From contig JBKGVF010000003.1 of assembly GCA_046462535.1 (NCBI GenBank), forward strand, positions 1-50,109: a stretch of 50,109 nt of DNA. Reading direction: 5' to 3'. The notes below the pieces were generated by a model. The model did no database searches. It saw only the letters and a program-made list of their open reading frames with translations, and was not told where the DNA came from. The DNA comes from JAAZCI01 sp046462535 (GTDB lineage: Bacteria > Pseudomonadota > Gammaproteobacteria > Cardiobacteriales > Wohlfahrtiimonadaceae). The first letter of the stretch is position 1; every line of letters begins with the position of its first letter. Positions 43,172 to 50,035 of this stretch are shown here, in pieces. The position numbers were made by a program, and so were the translations under genes.

Positions 43172-43199
43172 TTGACAGCTAGGTATGTTTGGCTATAAT
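43172..43199 (+). promoter_or_regulatory. Consensus sigma-70 promoter of tRNA-Asn
   Basis: Perfect TTGACA (43172-43177), a 16-base spacer and perfect TATAAT (43194-43199). The mature tRNA begins 13 bases after the -10. A partial direct copy, TGACAG, precedes the -35 at 43162-43167. Confidence 0.9.
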
Positions 43200-43212
43200 A
43201 GCCTTTCTTAGT

Positions 43213-43289
43213 TCCTCGATAGCTCAGTTGGTAGTAGCACATGACTGTTAATCATGGGGTCCCTGGTTCGAGCCCAGGTCGAGGAGCCA
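43213..43289 (+). tRNA. tRNA-Asn (anticodon GTT)
   Basis: The acceptor stem is TCCTCGA/TCGAGGA with encoded GCCA. The anticodon arm is CATGA-CTGTTAA-TCATG (GTT, asparagine), and the T arm is CCTGG-TTCGAGC-CCAGG. The D arm reads GCTC-AGTTGGTAG-TAGC, one base longer than the usual GGTAGAGC, so only three of four D-stem pairs form. It is a stand-alone transcript with its own promoter and terminator. Confidence 0.95.
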
Positions 43290-43295
43290 AATCTT

Positions 43296-43327
43296 AAAAG
43301 CCCAAGCAGCAATGCTTGGGCTTTTTC
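43296..43327 (+). terminator. Terminator of tRNA-Asn
   Basis: AAAAGCCCAAGCA (43296-43308) pairs perfectly with TGCTTGGGCTTTT (43313-43325) around GCAA, followed by a T-run. Confidence 0.92.
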
Positions 43328-43390
43328 TCTTTATCCCTTAAGTTGCCGATGGCAGATAGAGAGGATCTCAATCGATAGGAGGTTAGATTA

Positions 43391-44347
43391 ATGTTACAGC
43401 GATTGCTACTGCTTGCCCTATTGCTGATTGGGGGAGTGAATGCTCAGCCGCAGGTATCAAAGTCTGATCCTGCAGAGTTAGCTAAAAAGATGGAGCTCTC
43501 GGTGGGTTACTTTGCTAATACCGCCATCAATCGTGAAATTGCCTCTCTGCTCTGTCTCAATTATGAGTTGATTAATCCCTCTTACCGCTGTACTTCAGTT
43601 GATCTGAGCAAAGAGGCACCTAGTGAGCTTCCTGATCTTTTGCTCCTCTCGGAGCAGCGGTTCAATCATGATTATAAAGAGGGGTATGAACTTGTGCTTC
43701 CCCTCTATCATGAGTCATTTATCGCATTAACGCGGCCCGATTTTGAGGAGTCGATCTTTAGCCCCGATCAGAAGATTGGTCTTATTGATAGTGAGTTGCA
43801 GGTTGAGAAGATCGTAACGATCTTCAATTCGATAGGTCTTAAGAGGGAGCAGCTTGAGATTTTGCGTCTTCCGCGGCGGGATCTTGTGGAGGCTTTCTGC
43901 AACTTTGATCTTGATATTCTCTTTACGGTGGGGATTCATCCCGACAGTTTTGTTCGCAGTATCAATACCGCCTGTGATGGGCAGATTCGCTCAGTGACCG
44001 AAGCGCTGCCGAAGGATTTCTTCCAGCGAAATCGTTATCTTTACAAAGCGCAGATTCCTAAGGCATATTACTGGCGGACAGAGCAGGATATTGAGACCTT
44101 AAGTGAACGCTACTTTTTGGCGATGCGGCAGGATTATAACACCCCCCTTTTAGGGTTAACGTTAGATAACTTCTGTGCCGATTTAGAGGGGGGTAAACCA
44201 CTTTTGATGACCATCAAGAGTATCCTTCATAATTATGAGAACTCACAAACCCCCCTCAATGAGTTAGGGCAGCTCTATATTAAGAAGCTATTAGGGGAGG
44301 GCTCTACCGACTCTGATGATTTAGAGGGTGAGCCACTGCTCGATTAG
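43391..44347 (+). CDS. Periplasmic TAXI/TRAP-type solute-receptor-like protein
   Basis: 318 residues with a cleavable signal peptide (MLQRLLLLALLLIGGVNA) and a strong AGGAGG seven bases before the start. The segment DLDILFTVGIHPDSFVRSI followed by a cysteine-containing strand is the pattern of TAXI-family TRAP receptors. The overall two-lobe periplasmic-binding layout also fits, and the cysteines (C55, C67 and others) could form disulphides. No TRAP permease gene is nearby. It might sense or scavenge a small organic anion; the family call is tentative. Its 3-prime end overlaps the convergent miaA by 27 bases. Confidence 0.5.
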   Translation: MLQRLLLLALLLIGGVNAQPQVSKSDPAELAKKMELSVGYFANTAINREIASLLCLNYELINPSYRCTSVDLSKEAPSELPDLLLLSEQRFNHDYKEGYELVLPLYHESFIALTRPDFEESIFSPDQKIGLIDSELQVEKIVTIFNSIGLKREQLEILRLPRRDLVEAFCNFDLDILFTVGIHPDSFVRSINTACDGQIRSVTEALPKDFFQRNRYLYKAQIPKAYYWRTEQDIETLSERYFLAMRQDYNTPLLGLTLDNFCADLEGGKPLLMTIKSILHNYENSQTPLNELGQLYIKKLLGEGSTDSDDLEGEPLLD

Positions 44348-45262
44348 GGTGAGGATCTCCTGCTGTAGGTGGGGGGTATTCACCTCTTTGAGAGTGAGAT
44401 TCTTCTCTCGCCGTAGCCAGGTGCGTTGCCGCTTGGCATATTGGCGTGTTGCGATAATAGCGCGCTCAATCGCCTCGGGCAGGGTAAGCGCCCCCTGCAG
44501 GTAGTGCCAAATTTGGCGATAGCCTACCGCTCTAAGTGAGGGGTAATCGAGATTAAGTTGTGGGTATTGGGTTAAGAGTGCTTGCACCTCCTCTACTAAA
44601 CCGGCGGCAATCATCTTCTGGTAGCGCTCTGCAATGGCGCGATTGCGCCCCTCAACATCATTATTGTGTAAGGCAATCTTTAAGGTGGGATAGGGGAGTC
44701 CCCCCACTTTAGGTTGCTGCCAAAAATAGGAGAGCGTTTTCCCGGTCATGCGGTATACCGCTAGGGCACGGGTGATCCGCTGTGTATCGTTGGGATTGAG
44801 GCGGCGGCCACTTTCGGGATCGATCTCTGCCAATTGGGCGTGAAGGGTCGGTGCGCCCAGAGTCTTAAGCTCTTGAGCTAATTGAGCATGTACCTCAGGG
44901 GTTGTTGGTGGGATGGGGGAGATCCCCTCTAAAAGTGTCTGAAAGTAGAGGAAGGTTCCACCCACTAAGAGGGGGATTTTTCCGGCTTGGAAGCTCTCCT
45001 CAATGATGGCAGTGGCATCACGGGCAAACTCAACGGCGGAGTAGCGCTCTAGGGGGGTGCAGATATCAATTAGAGCGTGGGGATATTGTGCAAGTAGATC
45101 GGCGCTGGGTTTGGCAGTACCGATATCCATTCCTCGATAGATCATGGCAGAGTCCACCGAGATAATCTGAATGGGGAGATGATCTGCTAACATAAGTGCA
45201 GTCTCCGTCTTCCCCGTTGCGGTAGGGCCTAAGAGGCAGATAACATTCTTCTTCATAGTCAT
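44321..45262 (-). CDS. miaA: tRNA dimethylallyltransferase MiaA
   Basis: 313 residues. The P-loop LLGPTATGKTETAL is at 10-23, followed by the substrate block ISVDSAMIYRGMDIGTAKPS and DICTPLERYSAVEF. Later come LLVGGTFLYFQTLLEGI and the C-terminal RQYAKRQRTWLRRE, which contacts tRNA. It prenylates A37 of tRNAs that read UNN codons. Two near ATGs (45262 and 45256) lack a good ribosome site; the first is kept. mutL and hfq, the classical neighbours, are not present. Confidence 0.96.
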   Translation of the reverse strand: MTMKKNVICLLGPTATGKTETALMLADHLPIQIISVDSAMIYRGMDIGTAKPSADLLAQYPHALIDICTPLERYSAVEFARDATAIIEESFQAGKIPLLVGGTFLYFQTLLEGISPIPPTTPEVHAQLAQELKTLGAPTLHAQLAEIDPESGRRLNPNDTQRITRALAVYRMTGKTLSYFWQQPKVGGLPYPTLKIALHNNDVEGRNRAIAERYQKMIAAGLVEEVQALLTQYPQLNLDYPSLRAVGYRQIWHYLQGALTLPEAIERAIIATRQYAKRQRTWLRREKNLTLKEVNTPHLQQEILTLIEQWLTL

Positions 45263-45331
45263 TTTAAAATGGTAAACTGTAACACAAAATTTTTGGTTTG
45301 TACGGAGTGATCAAGAGGGATAGAGGGGGTT

Positions 45332-46291
45332 ATGAGTAGAGCTTGGAGTAGTTTAGAACATCTTATCGCAAAGGGGGAGGTTGAGCGAACGGATGCGCTT
45401 GATGCGGTAGCGAAGTCCTTTCAGATAAGGGTCTCCCCTCAGATGCAGAAGCAGCTCGGTCCAGAGCGGGATGATCCTATTCGGATGCAGTTTATCCCAT
45501 CTGAAGCAGAGCAGACGATCCTTGAGCGTGAACTGTATGACCCTATTGGTGATCATCGCTTTACCCCTGTTGAGGGGGTGGTGCACCGCTACTCTAACCG
45601 TGCCCTGCTGAAGGTTACCCAGCTCTGTGAGGTCTACTGCCGTTTCTGCTTTCGGAAAGAGATGATTGGTGATAAGGGGGAGTCATTATCTGATCTGGAG
45701 TTGCAGGCGGCCTATCGTTACTTTGCTCAGCAGGAGGGAATTTCGGAGGTGATTTTAACAGGGGGGGATCCATTAATTCTCTCTAATCGCCGCTTAGAAG
45801 GGGTCTTATCGGAGCTGTCAGATATTGAGCATATTAAGATTATTCGTATTCATACCCGCATTCCGATTGTTGCCCCCCATCGAATTGATGAGTCATTAGT
45901 GGCACTATTAGCTGCCCTGATTGATAAGGGGGTGACGCCCATTGTTGTCGTACATGCCAATCATAGTGCTGAGTTCTCATCAGAGAGTAATGAAGCGCTC
46001 TTAAAGTTGCGTCGTGCAGGGGTGATGCTCCTCTCTCAATCTGTATTACTGAAAGGGGTTAATGATTCATTAGCTGCTCTGCAGGCGTTAATGGAGCAAT
46101 TTTTAGCGCAAGGGGTAAAGCCATACTATCTACACCAGATGGATTTAGCACGGGGCACGAGCCACTTTGTGGTGGAGCAGGAGCGGGCCATTGCGTTAAT
46201 TCGAGCGCTGCGCGCATCCGCCTCAGGTATTGCGGTTCCAACCTTAATTCAAGAGATTCCCGAAGGGGAGGGGAAGATAGCTCTCTTTTAA
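45332..46291 (+). CDS. epmB: EF-P beta-lysylation protein EpmB (radical SAM lysine 2,3-aminomutase)
   Basis: 319 residues. The radical SAM cluster C99-x3-C103-x2-C106 is in LCEVYCRFCFRKE. PLP and substrate motifs follow, including SEVILTGGDPLILSNRRLE, IIRIHTRIPIVAPHRI and VVHANHSAEF. The short C-terminus lacks the extra domain of clostridial KamA, which points to EpmB. It converts alpha-lysine to beta-lysine for transfer to elongation factor P by EpmA. Neither efp nor epmA lies in the window. GAGGGGG precedes the start, and it is divergent from miaA. Confidence 0.92.
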   Translation: MSRAWSSLEHLIAKGEVERTDALDAVAKSFQIRVSPQMQKQLGPERDDPIRMQFIPSEAEQTILERELYDPIGDHRFTPVEGVVHRYSNRALLKVTQLCEVYCRFCFRKEMIGDKGESLSDLELQAAYRYFAQQEGISEVILTGGDPLILSNRRLEGVLSELSDIEHIKIIRIHTRIPIVAPHRIDESLVALLAALIDKGVTPIVVVHANHSAEFSSESNEALLKLRRAGVMLLSQSVLLKGVNDSLAALQALMEQFLAQGVKPYYLHQMDLARGTSHFVVEQERAIALIRALRASASGIAVPTLIQEIPEGEGKIALF

Positions 46292-46305
46292 GTCCCGATT
46301 ATGCG

Positions 46306-46929
46306 CTAAAGTGGCGGGATAGACTCGTTCCGAATAATGGCGGTAGCCCTCTCCGCTAGGCGCTTTTTAGAGAAGAGGAGGTGCCACCATTTACCATTGG
46401 ATTGGGACCATAAGGTAGCGGAGCGGATTGCGGCAAAGCAGAGGGCGCGAATGCGATTGCTGCGACTCTCTTGCTGTAAGATGGCCGCCTCACCATGGAT
46501 GATCACCTTTGGGGTCATACGGCTAAAGGTCTGTTGGTAGAGGTCGGAGAGGCCAGCGATAATGTTGTCATGCATCAGATCATAATATTGTAGGCGCTCT
46601 TCCGTGTTGCTGATTCCTCGCCCCACCACCTGTAGAAAATCCTCCAGCCCTTCACACTTCTTCTGTAACGAGAGGAGCTGAGTTGTATATTTAATCACGG
46701 GGGGTGGGAGCTGTGCGATGCCATTGGCTAGAGAGTAGAGTCCTAATGCAATATTATCGTAACCATCGTAGATATCGGCGGTACTATTAGGCTCGGTGGC
46801 AAAGATACTATGGATCAATGCGCGTTCAAATTTAGGTATGGAGCGATCTTCGGTGGCGATTGTATGAATCAATGCCGCCGCCTGTATTACCCCAGCTAAT
46901 CCAAGAACCTGATTCTCTTCTCTCCCCAT
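46306..46929 (-). CDS. hflD: High frequency lysogenization protein HflD
   Basis: 207 residues from the ATG at 46929, which has GGAGG eight bases before it. An in-frame ATG at 46944 has a weaker site. The sequence follows E. coli HflD from VLGLAGVIQAAALIHTIA, through a family-typical LQYYDLMHDNIIAGLSDLYQ helix, to RIRALCFAAIRSATLWSQ and the C-terminal WWHLLFSKKRLAERATAII. HflD is a membrane-associated helical protein that, in the lambda system, modulates CII; its normal role is unclear. The usual operon partner mnmA is missing and rmuC lies upstream. Confidence 0.93.
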   Translation of the reverse strand: MGREENQVLGLAGVIQAAALIHTIATEDRSIPKFERALIHSIFATEPNSTADIYDGYDNIALGLYSLANGIAQLPPPVIKYTTQLLSLQKKCEGLEDFLQVVGRGISNTEERLQYYDLMHDNIIAGLSDLYQQTFSRMTPKVIIHGEAAILQQESRSNRIRALCFAAIRSATLWSQSNGKWWHLLFSKKRLAERATAIIRNESIPPL

Positions 46930-46944
46930 GACTCTCTCCTCCAT

Positions 46945-47097
46945 TTGCAGACCCCTGTTATGCTACCAGAGTTGGTGGATTAGGTACAGATTGGGCAGTC
47001 TGCGTCCCACCCCCTCTTGACAGGTGGCTCATCAATTACCACTTTACCGTTGTAGTGGAGGTGGGGTAGATGGGCCACCCGGTTTAACATAGTTCCG
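46945..47097 (-). other. Intergenic stretch with a branched inverted repeat
   Basis: GGTGGCTCAT (47023-47032) and ATGGGCCACC (47070-47079) match in nine of ten positions and enclose a second stem, CCACT/AGTGG (47039-47058). No T-run follows, so it is not a clear terminator between rmuC and hflD. Confidence 0.35.
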
Positions 47098-48684
47098 TTA
47101 CATGGGGCGCTCAAGCTCTTTTGAGTCTTCTCGCTCCTTCGGTCTCTCCAACTCAAGGCGTGCTGGATCTACCCAATCATCACTGATCTCTTTACGAACA
47201 CTTACCCCAAGTTTGACCAGATCATCCGTTAATTTAACAAGATTACCGCGACCATCGATAAGCTGCCCCTTCGCCTTCTGATAATTTTCGGTAGCCCTTA
47301 GGAGACCCTTCTCAATCTCATCCATGCTCTCTAAGAATGTACGTACCTTGTCATATACTGACCCTGCTAAACGGATGAGCTCCTCCGTACTTTGGGACTG
47401 ATTTTCAATGCGCCAGAGCTCTTGAATAAGGGTGAGACTTGCTAAGAGTGAGGAGGGGGTTGCAACCATAATATTGTTGCGATTAGCAAAGTCGAAAAGT
47501 GTTTGATCACTCTTAAAAGCTTCGATATAGGCAGGCTCTACGGGGAGAAACATAACGACAAGCTCAGGCGATTTAATCCCTTTAGCTCGGCTATAATGTT
47601 TGCCCGCTAAATCTTTAATATGATTCTTAATATCGGCGATGTAGAGATTGAGGTAATGTGCTTCTGTGTCGGGATCATCGGCATTGATCATATTCAGAAA
47701 GTTATTTAAAGAGACTTTAGAGTCGACAATCAAGTGTCTTCCACGTGGAAGCTCAATTACAACGTCAGGAATTTGGCGGGAGTTATCCTCACCCTCTAAG
47801 GTTAGTTGGGTATGATAATCACGCCCTTTTGTTAGTCCTGCACGCTCTAAAAGATTCTCGAGAATAATCTCGCCCCAATTGCCCTGCATCTTTTTATTAC
47901 CTTTAAGGGCATAAGTTAAATCTTTTGCCTCTTGGGTAATCTGTTGGTTGAGCTCTTTTAAATGGCTCAACTCGGTCTTTAATTGCGCCCCTTTTTGCAG
48001 CTCCTCTTTATGGATCCGCTCCATCTTTTCGCGGAACTCCTTCATCTGTGTCTGTAGCGGAGAGAGAAGATTGGTTAATCCCTCTCTATTTTGTTTACTG
48101 AAGATCTCCCCTTTTTCCGATAATATCTTTGTTGCTAGCTGCTCAAACTCCAGCTTCATCGCTCTTTGTTGCTCTTCAATATATTTTTTTTGCTTCTCGA
48201 AGCTCTGTAGCTGCTCTTTTAGGCGGGCTTCAGCCTCTTTTTGTGCCACTTGCACAGCTCTATATTGAGTATTTAGCTCCTTTAGCTCCTTCTGGTGCTG
48301 ATTTTTTTCAGAGAGAATCTCTTCAGCCCGTCTTCTTTCGGAAGTTAGGGTGGCTGAGAGCTCTCTATTCTCCCCTAAGATACGCTCCTTCTCTTTACGG
48401 ATCATATCGAGAAGGTTCTCTCTGCGCTCTAACTCATCACTTAGCTTATGGGCATCCTCATTTTGGCGCTGCTGTATCACTTCCAGCTGGGCACTTCTAC
48501 TATGGAGCTGATTGAATCGCTCTTTGAGGCTGTTTAGCTCTTGATCTTTGTTTAACAGCTCCCGCTGTGCATGATTAATTGTAGCTGTAAGTCTCTTTTG
48601 ATTATGGAGTATCCAAAAGAAGATGGCGGCAATAATAATGATTAGAGAGATGAGGAGAGTTAGATAGATACCGGTACTACTCAT
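47098..48684 (-). CDS. rmuC: DNA recombination protein RmuC
   Basis: 528 residues. An N-terminal membrane helix (YLTLLISLIIIIAAIFFWIL, 7-26) is followed by a long coiled coil (about 30-215, rich in Glu, Lys, Gln). The RmuC endonuclease-like domain has KGNKKMQGNWGEIILENLLE, DVVIELPRGRHLIVDSKVSL and VVMFLPVEPAYIEAF. RmuC limits inversions at short inverted repeats, and its domain is related to restriction-endonuclease folds. It is the last housekeeping gene before the composition change at the right edge. Confidence 0.95.
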   Translation of the reverse strand: MSSTGIYLTLLISLIIIIAAIFFWILHNQKRLTATINHAQRELLNKDQELNSLKERFNQLHSRSAQLEVIQQRQNEDAHKLSDELERRENLLDMIRKEKERILGENRELSATLTSERRRAEEILSEKNQHQKELKELNTQYRAVQVAQKEAEARLKEQLQSFEKQKKYIEEQQRAMKLEFEQLATKILSEKGEIFSKQNREGLTNLLSPLQTQMKEFREKMERIHKEELQKGAQLKTELSHLKELNQQITQEAKDLTYALKGNKKMQGNWGEIILENLLERAGLTKGRDYHTQLTLEGEDNSRQIPDVVIELPRGRHLIVDSKVSLNNFLNMINADDPDTEAHYLNLYIADIKNHIKDLAGKHYSRAKGIKSPELVVMFLPVEPAYIEAFKSDQTLFDFANRNNIMVATPSSLLASLTLIQELWRIENQSQSTEELIRLAGSVYDKVRTFLESMDEIEKGLLRATENYQKAKGQLIDGRGNLVKLTDDLVKLGVSVRKEISDDWVDPARLELERPKEREDSKELERPM

Positions 48685-48947
48685 ATTGATTATTCCCTTA
48701 TTTCTAGTTGAGATGGATCGCTGATGAAGAGCGGCTCTGTTAGCGATTGTGGCAGGTTATTGCAGCGTGCCATTGCTAGCGAAAGAGAGTCTTACTCTTC
48801 AATAGGATAGTGAATACTTCATTATACCGATATCTCTTGCTTAAGGGGTGATTAGAGGGCCAATAGAGCTGTTAATGTGCTCTTTTACACTGTAAACAAT
48901 ACCCGCCAGTGGGTGAGGGTCTTTTGCCAAACTAAATTCCAGACAGC
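48685..48947. other. rmuC upstream region, no gene seen
   Basis: No gene is visible. A minus-strand TATAAT at 48826-48821 may be part of the rmuC promoter, but no -35 is clear. TTTACACTGTAAA, a short palindrome, lies at 48885-48897. Confidence 0.4.
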
Positions 48948-48975
48948 AAAAAGCCCGCTATTTAGCGGGCTTTTT
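48948..48975 (-). terminator. Strong hairpin terminator next to the tRNA fragment
   Basis: AAAAAGCCCGCT (48948-48959) pairs perfectly with AGCGGGCTTTTT (48964-48975) around ATTT. It has T-runs on both strands. It lies ten bases beyond the CCA end of the tRNA-like fragment, where a tRNA terminator would be expected on the minus strand. Confidence 0.9.
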
Positions 48976-48985
48976 GACTTTGTAA

Positions 48986-49003
48986 TGGTGCCTAGGGCCG
49001 GAA
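48986..49003 (-). other. tRNA 3-prime-end fragment, likely attachment site of an integrated element
   Basis: On the minus strand the 18 bases read TTCCGGCCCTAGGCACCA. This fits the end of a T stem (CCGG), a 7-base acceptor strand CCTAGGC, discriminator A and CCA, as in a Leu-type tRNA. Homology to a tRNA stops there: the T loop, anticodon arm and 5-prime half are absent. Such a fragment is what a tyrosine integrase leaves at the tRNA-distal end of an element inserted into a tRNA gene. Confidence 0.6.
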
Positions 49004-49240
49004 ATTCAGGGATCTATATATAGTAGTATATCTAATAATATCAACAAGATAGATAAATATTAGAAGTATATACTGTTATATAAGATTTTTGAGTTGGAGC
49101 AGTAATTGGAGTAATCAGTACCCCTTCGGTTTTAGTAATATATTTTTCGCTAGTACTCTCTAAGAGGGTATATCTTATGAAAAAGAAATGTTGTTAATTA
49201 CTCATACAGTATTTAAAGTGATTATATATATAGCTATTTT
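49004..49240. other. AT-rich stretch, no gene seen
   Basis: 237 bases, mostly A and T, with TATA-type runs (for example 49013-49030 and 49223-49233). No open frame of note is present. The composition is distinctly different from the chromosome to the left and continues into the next gene. Confidence 0.5.
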
Positions 49241-49777
49241 TTAATTTCCAAAATAAAGCTTACCAATTTCTTTAGATTTTTTCTTTTCGCCGTAGTTAAT
49301 TAAAAGATCTAAGCATTTCAAAGTATATAACGGTAAATTTAGATTAATAACTTCCTGTTCAGTTATTCCATATTTGATAATAGTTTCTATAATTTGTTTT
49401 TTATTCAGATGTTCGAACTCTGGTTTTTTAATCCATTCTAAATCTGATTTTAATTCTGTTTTTTTGTTTTCTTTCCTTGTTTCTTCTTTGTCTTTAAACT
49501 CTCCTTCTGGATTAGCTTCTATTACATTAATTTTATTTTTCTCTATGTTTTTTATGTATCTATTATAAGCCTCCCATAATGATTTATATCTTATTTCCAA
49601 ATTAAGATCTTTGCCTAGTAATCTTGACATCTCTTTTAGATTAAAAGAGCGATCTAAAAAGTATTTTAAATGTTCATAAGAGAGCCTAACAAATTGTGCA
49701 TATTGGATCTTTCCATTCACGTTTACACTTATTTTTAAGTTCTCAATTAAAGATTTATATTCAGGTTTATTTATCAT
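49241..49777 (-). CDS. Lysine-rich protein of unknown function beside an iteron array
   Basis: 178 residues, not recognised. It is rich in Lys, Glu, Asn and Ile. Residues 30-75 (VRLSYEHLKYFLDRSFNLKEMSRLLG, then EIRYKSLWEAYNRYIK) look like an alpha-helical DNA-binding unit of the type seen in plasmid accessory proteins, such as TraK-like or mobilisation factors; this is a guess. A charged, probably disordered middle (85-115) and a second helical region (120-178, PEFEHLNKKQIIETIIKYGI) follow. The ATG is 20 bases from an array of 11-base repeats. A TATAAT (minus strand, 49807-49802) sits inside the first repeat, so binding there could control its own promoter. AT-rich codon use marks it as foreign to the neighbouring chromosome. 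Confidence 0.6.
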   Translation of the reverse strand: MINKPEYKSLIENLKISVNVNGKIQYAQFVRLSYEHLKYFLDRSFNLKEMSRLLGKDLNLEIRYKSLWEAYNRYIKNIEKNKINVIEANPEGEFKDKEETRKENKKTELKSDLEWIKKPEFEHLNKKQIIETIIKYGITEQEVINLNLPLYTLKCLDLLINYGEKKKSKEIGKLYFGN

Positions 49778-49797
49778 TTCTACACTATAGACCTCTT

Positions 49798-49943
49798 GTG
49801 GATTATACGTGGATTTTTTGTGGATTAAGGAGTGTTCCTTTCTTTTTTTGTGGATCTTATGTGGATATTATGTGGGTTTTCTGTGGATTACAAGCTTTAA
49901 GTGTTTTTTTGTGGATTATATGTGGGTTTTTTGTGGATTTAGA
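49798..49943. repeat. Ten 11-base direct repeats in three phased clusters (iterons)
   Basis: Units begin with GTGG at 49798, 49809, 49820; 49850, 49861, 49872, 49883; and 49911, 49922, 49933. Inside a cluster the step is always exactly 11. The consensus is GTGGATTnTnT, with GTGGGT in two copies. Gaps of 19 and 17 bases separate the clusters, each ending in a run of seven T. Seven units carry TGTGGAT, matching seven of nine bases of the reverse DnaA box. Confidence 0.9.
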
Positions 49944-49950
49944 TATCGCA

Positions 49951-49979
49951 TGCCACCCACCTGATTACAAAGGGAGGCA
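49951..49979 (+). promoter_or_regulatory. Hairpin that covers a strong ribosome-binding site
   Basis: TGCCACCC (49951-49958) pairs with GGGAGGCA (49972-49979), seven of eight positions. GGGAGG is the ribosome-binding sequence of the short frame that starts at 49982. Confidence 0.4.
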
Positions 49980-49981
49980 CG

Positions 49982-50035
49982 ATGGCGAATGTATACAAAT
50001 TGCTACGCAATCTGATACCTTTCGCATGTGCTTAG
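49982..50035 (+). CDS. Possible 17-residue leader peptide
   Basis: ATG at 49982, 17 codons (MANVYKLLRNLIPFACA) and TAG at 50033-50035. GGGAGG lies four bases before the ATG, one of the best ribosome sites in the window, but it can be hidden by a hairpin. Leader peptides and toxin-like small proteins have this form. No gene is visible after it before the window ends, so function is unknown and the call is weak. Confidence 0.3.
   Translation: MANVYKLLRNLIPFACA

Noticed and set aside
49798..49943. CRISPR array
   Set aside because: The unit is 11 bases with no unique spacers between copies, so it is an iteron-type array.
49798..49943. Chromosomal origin oriC from DnaA-box-like repeats
   Set aside because: No dnaA, dnaN, gidA or rpmH is nearby, and the boxes match only seven of nine bases. 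A plasmid- or element-type site is more likely.
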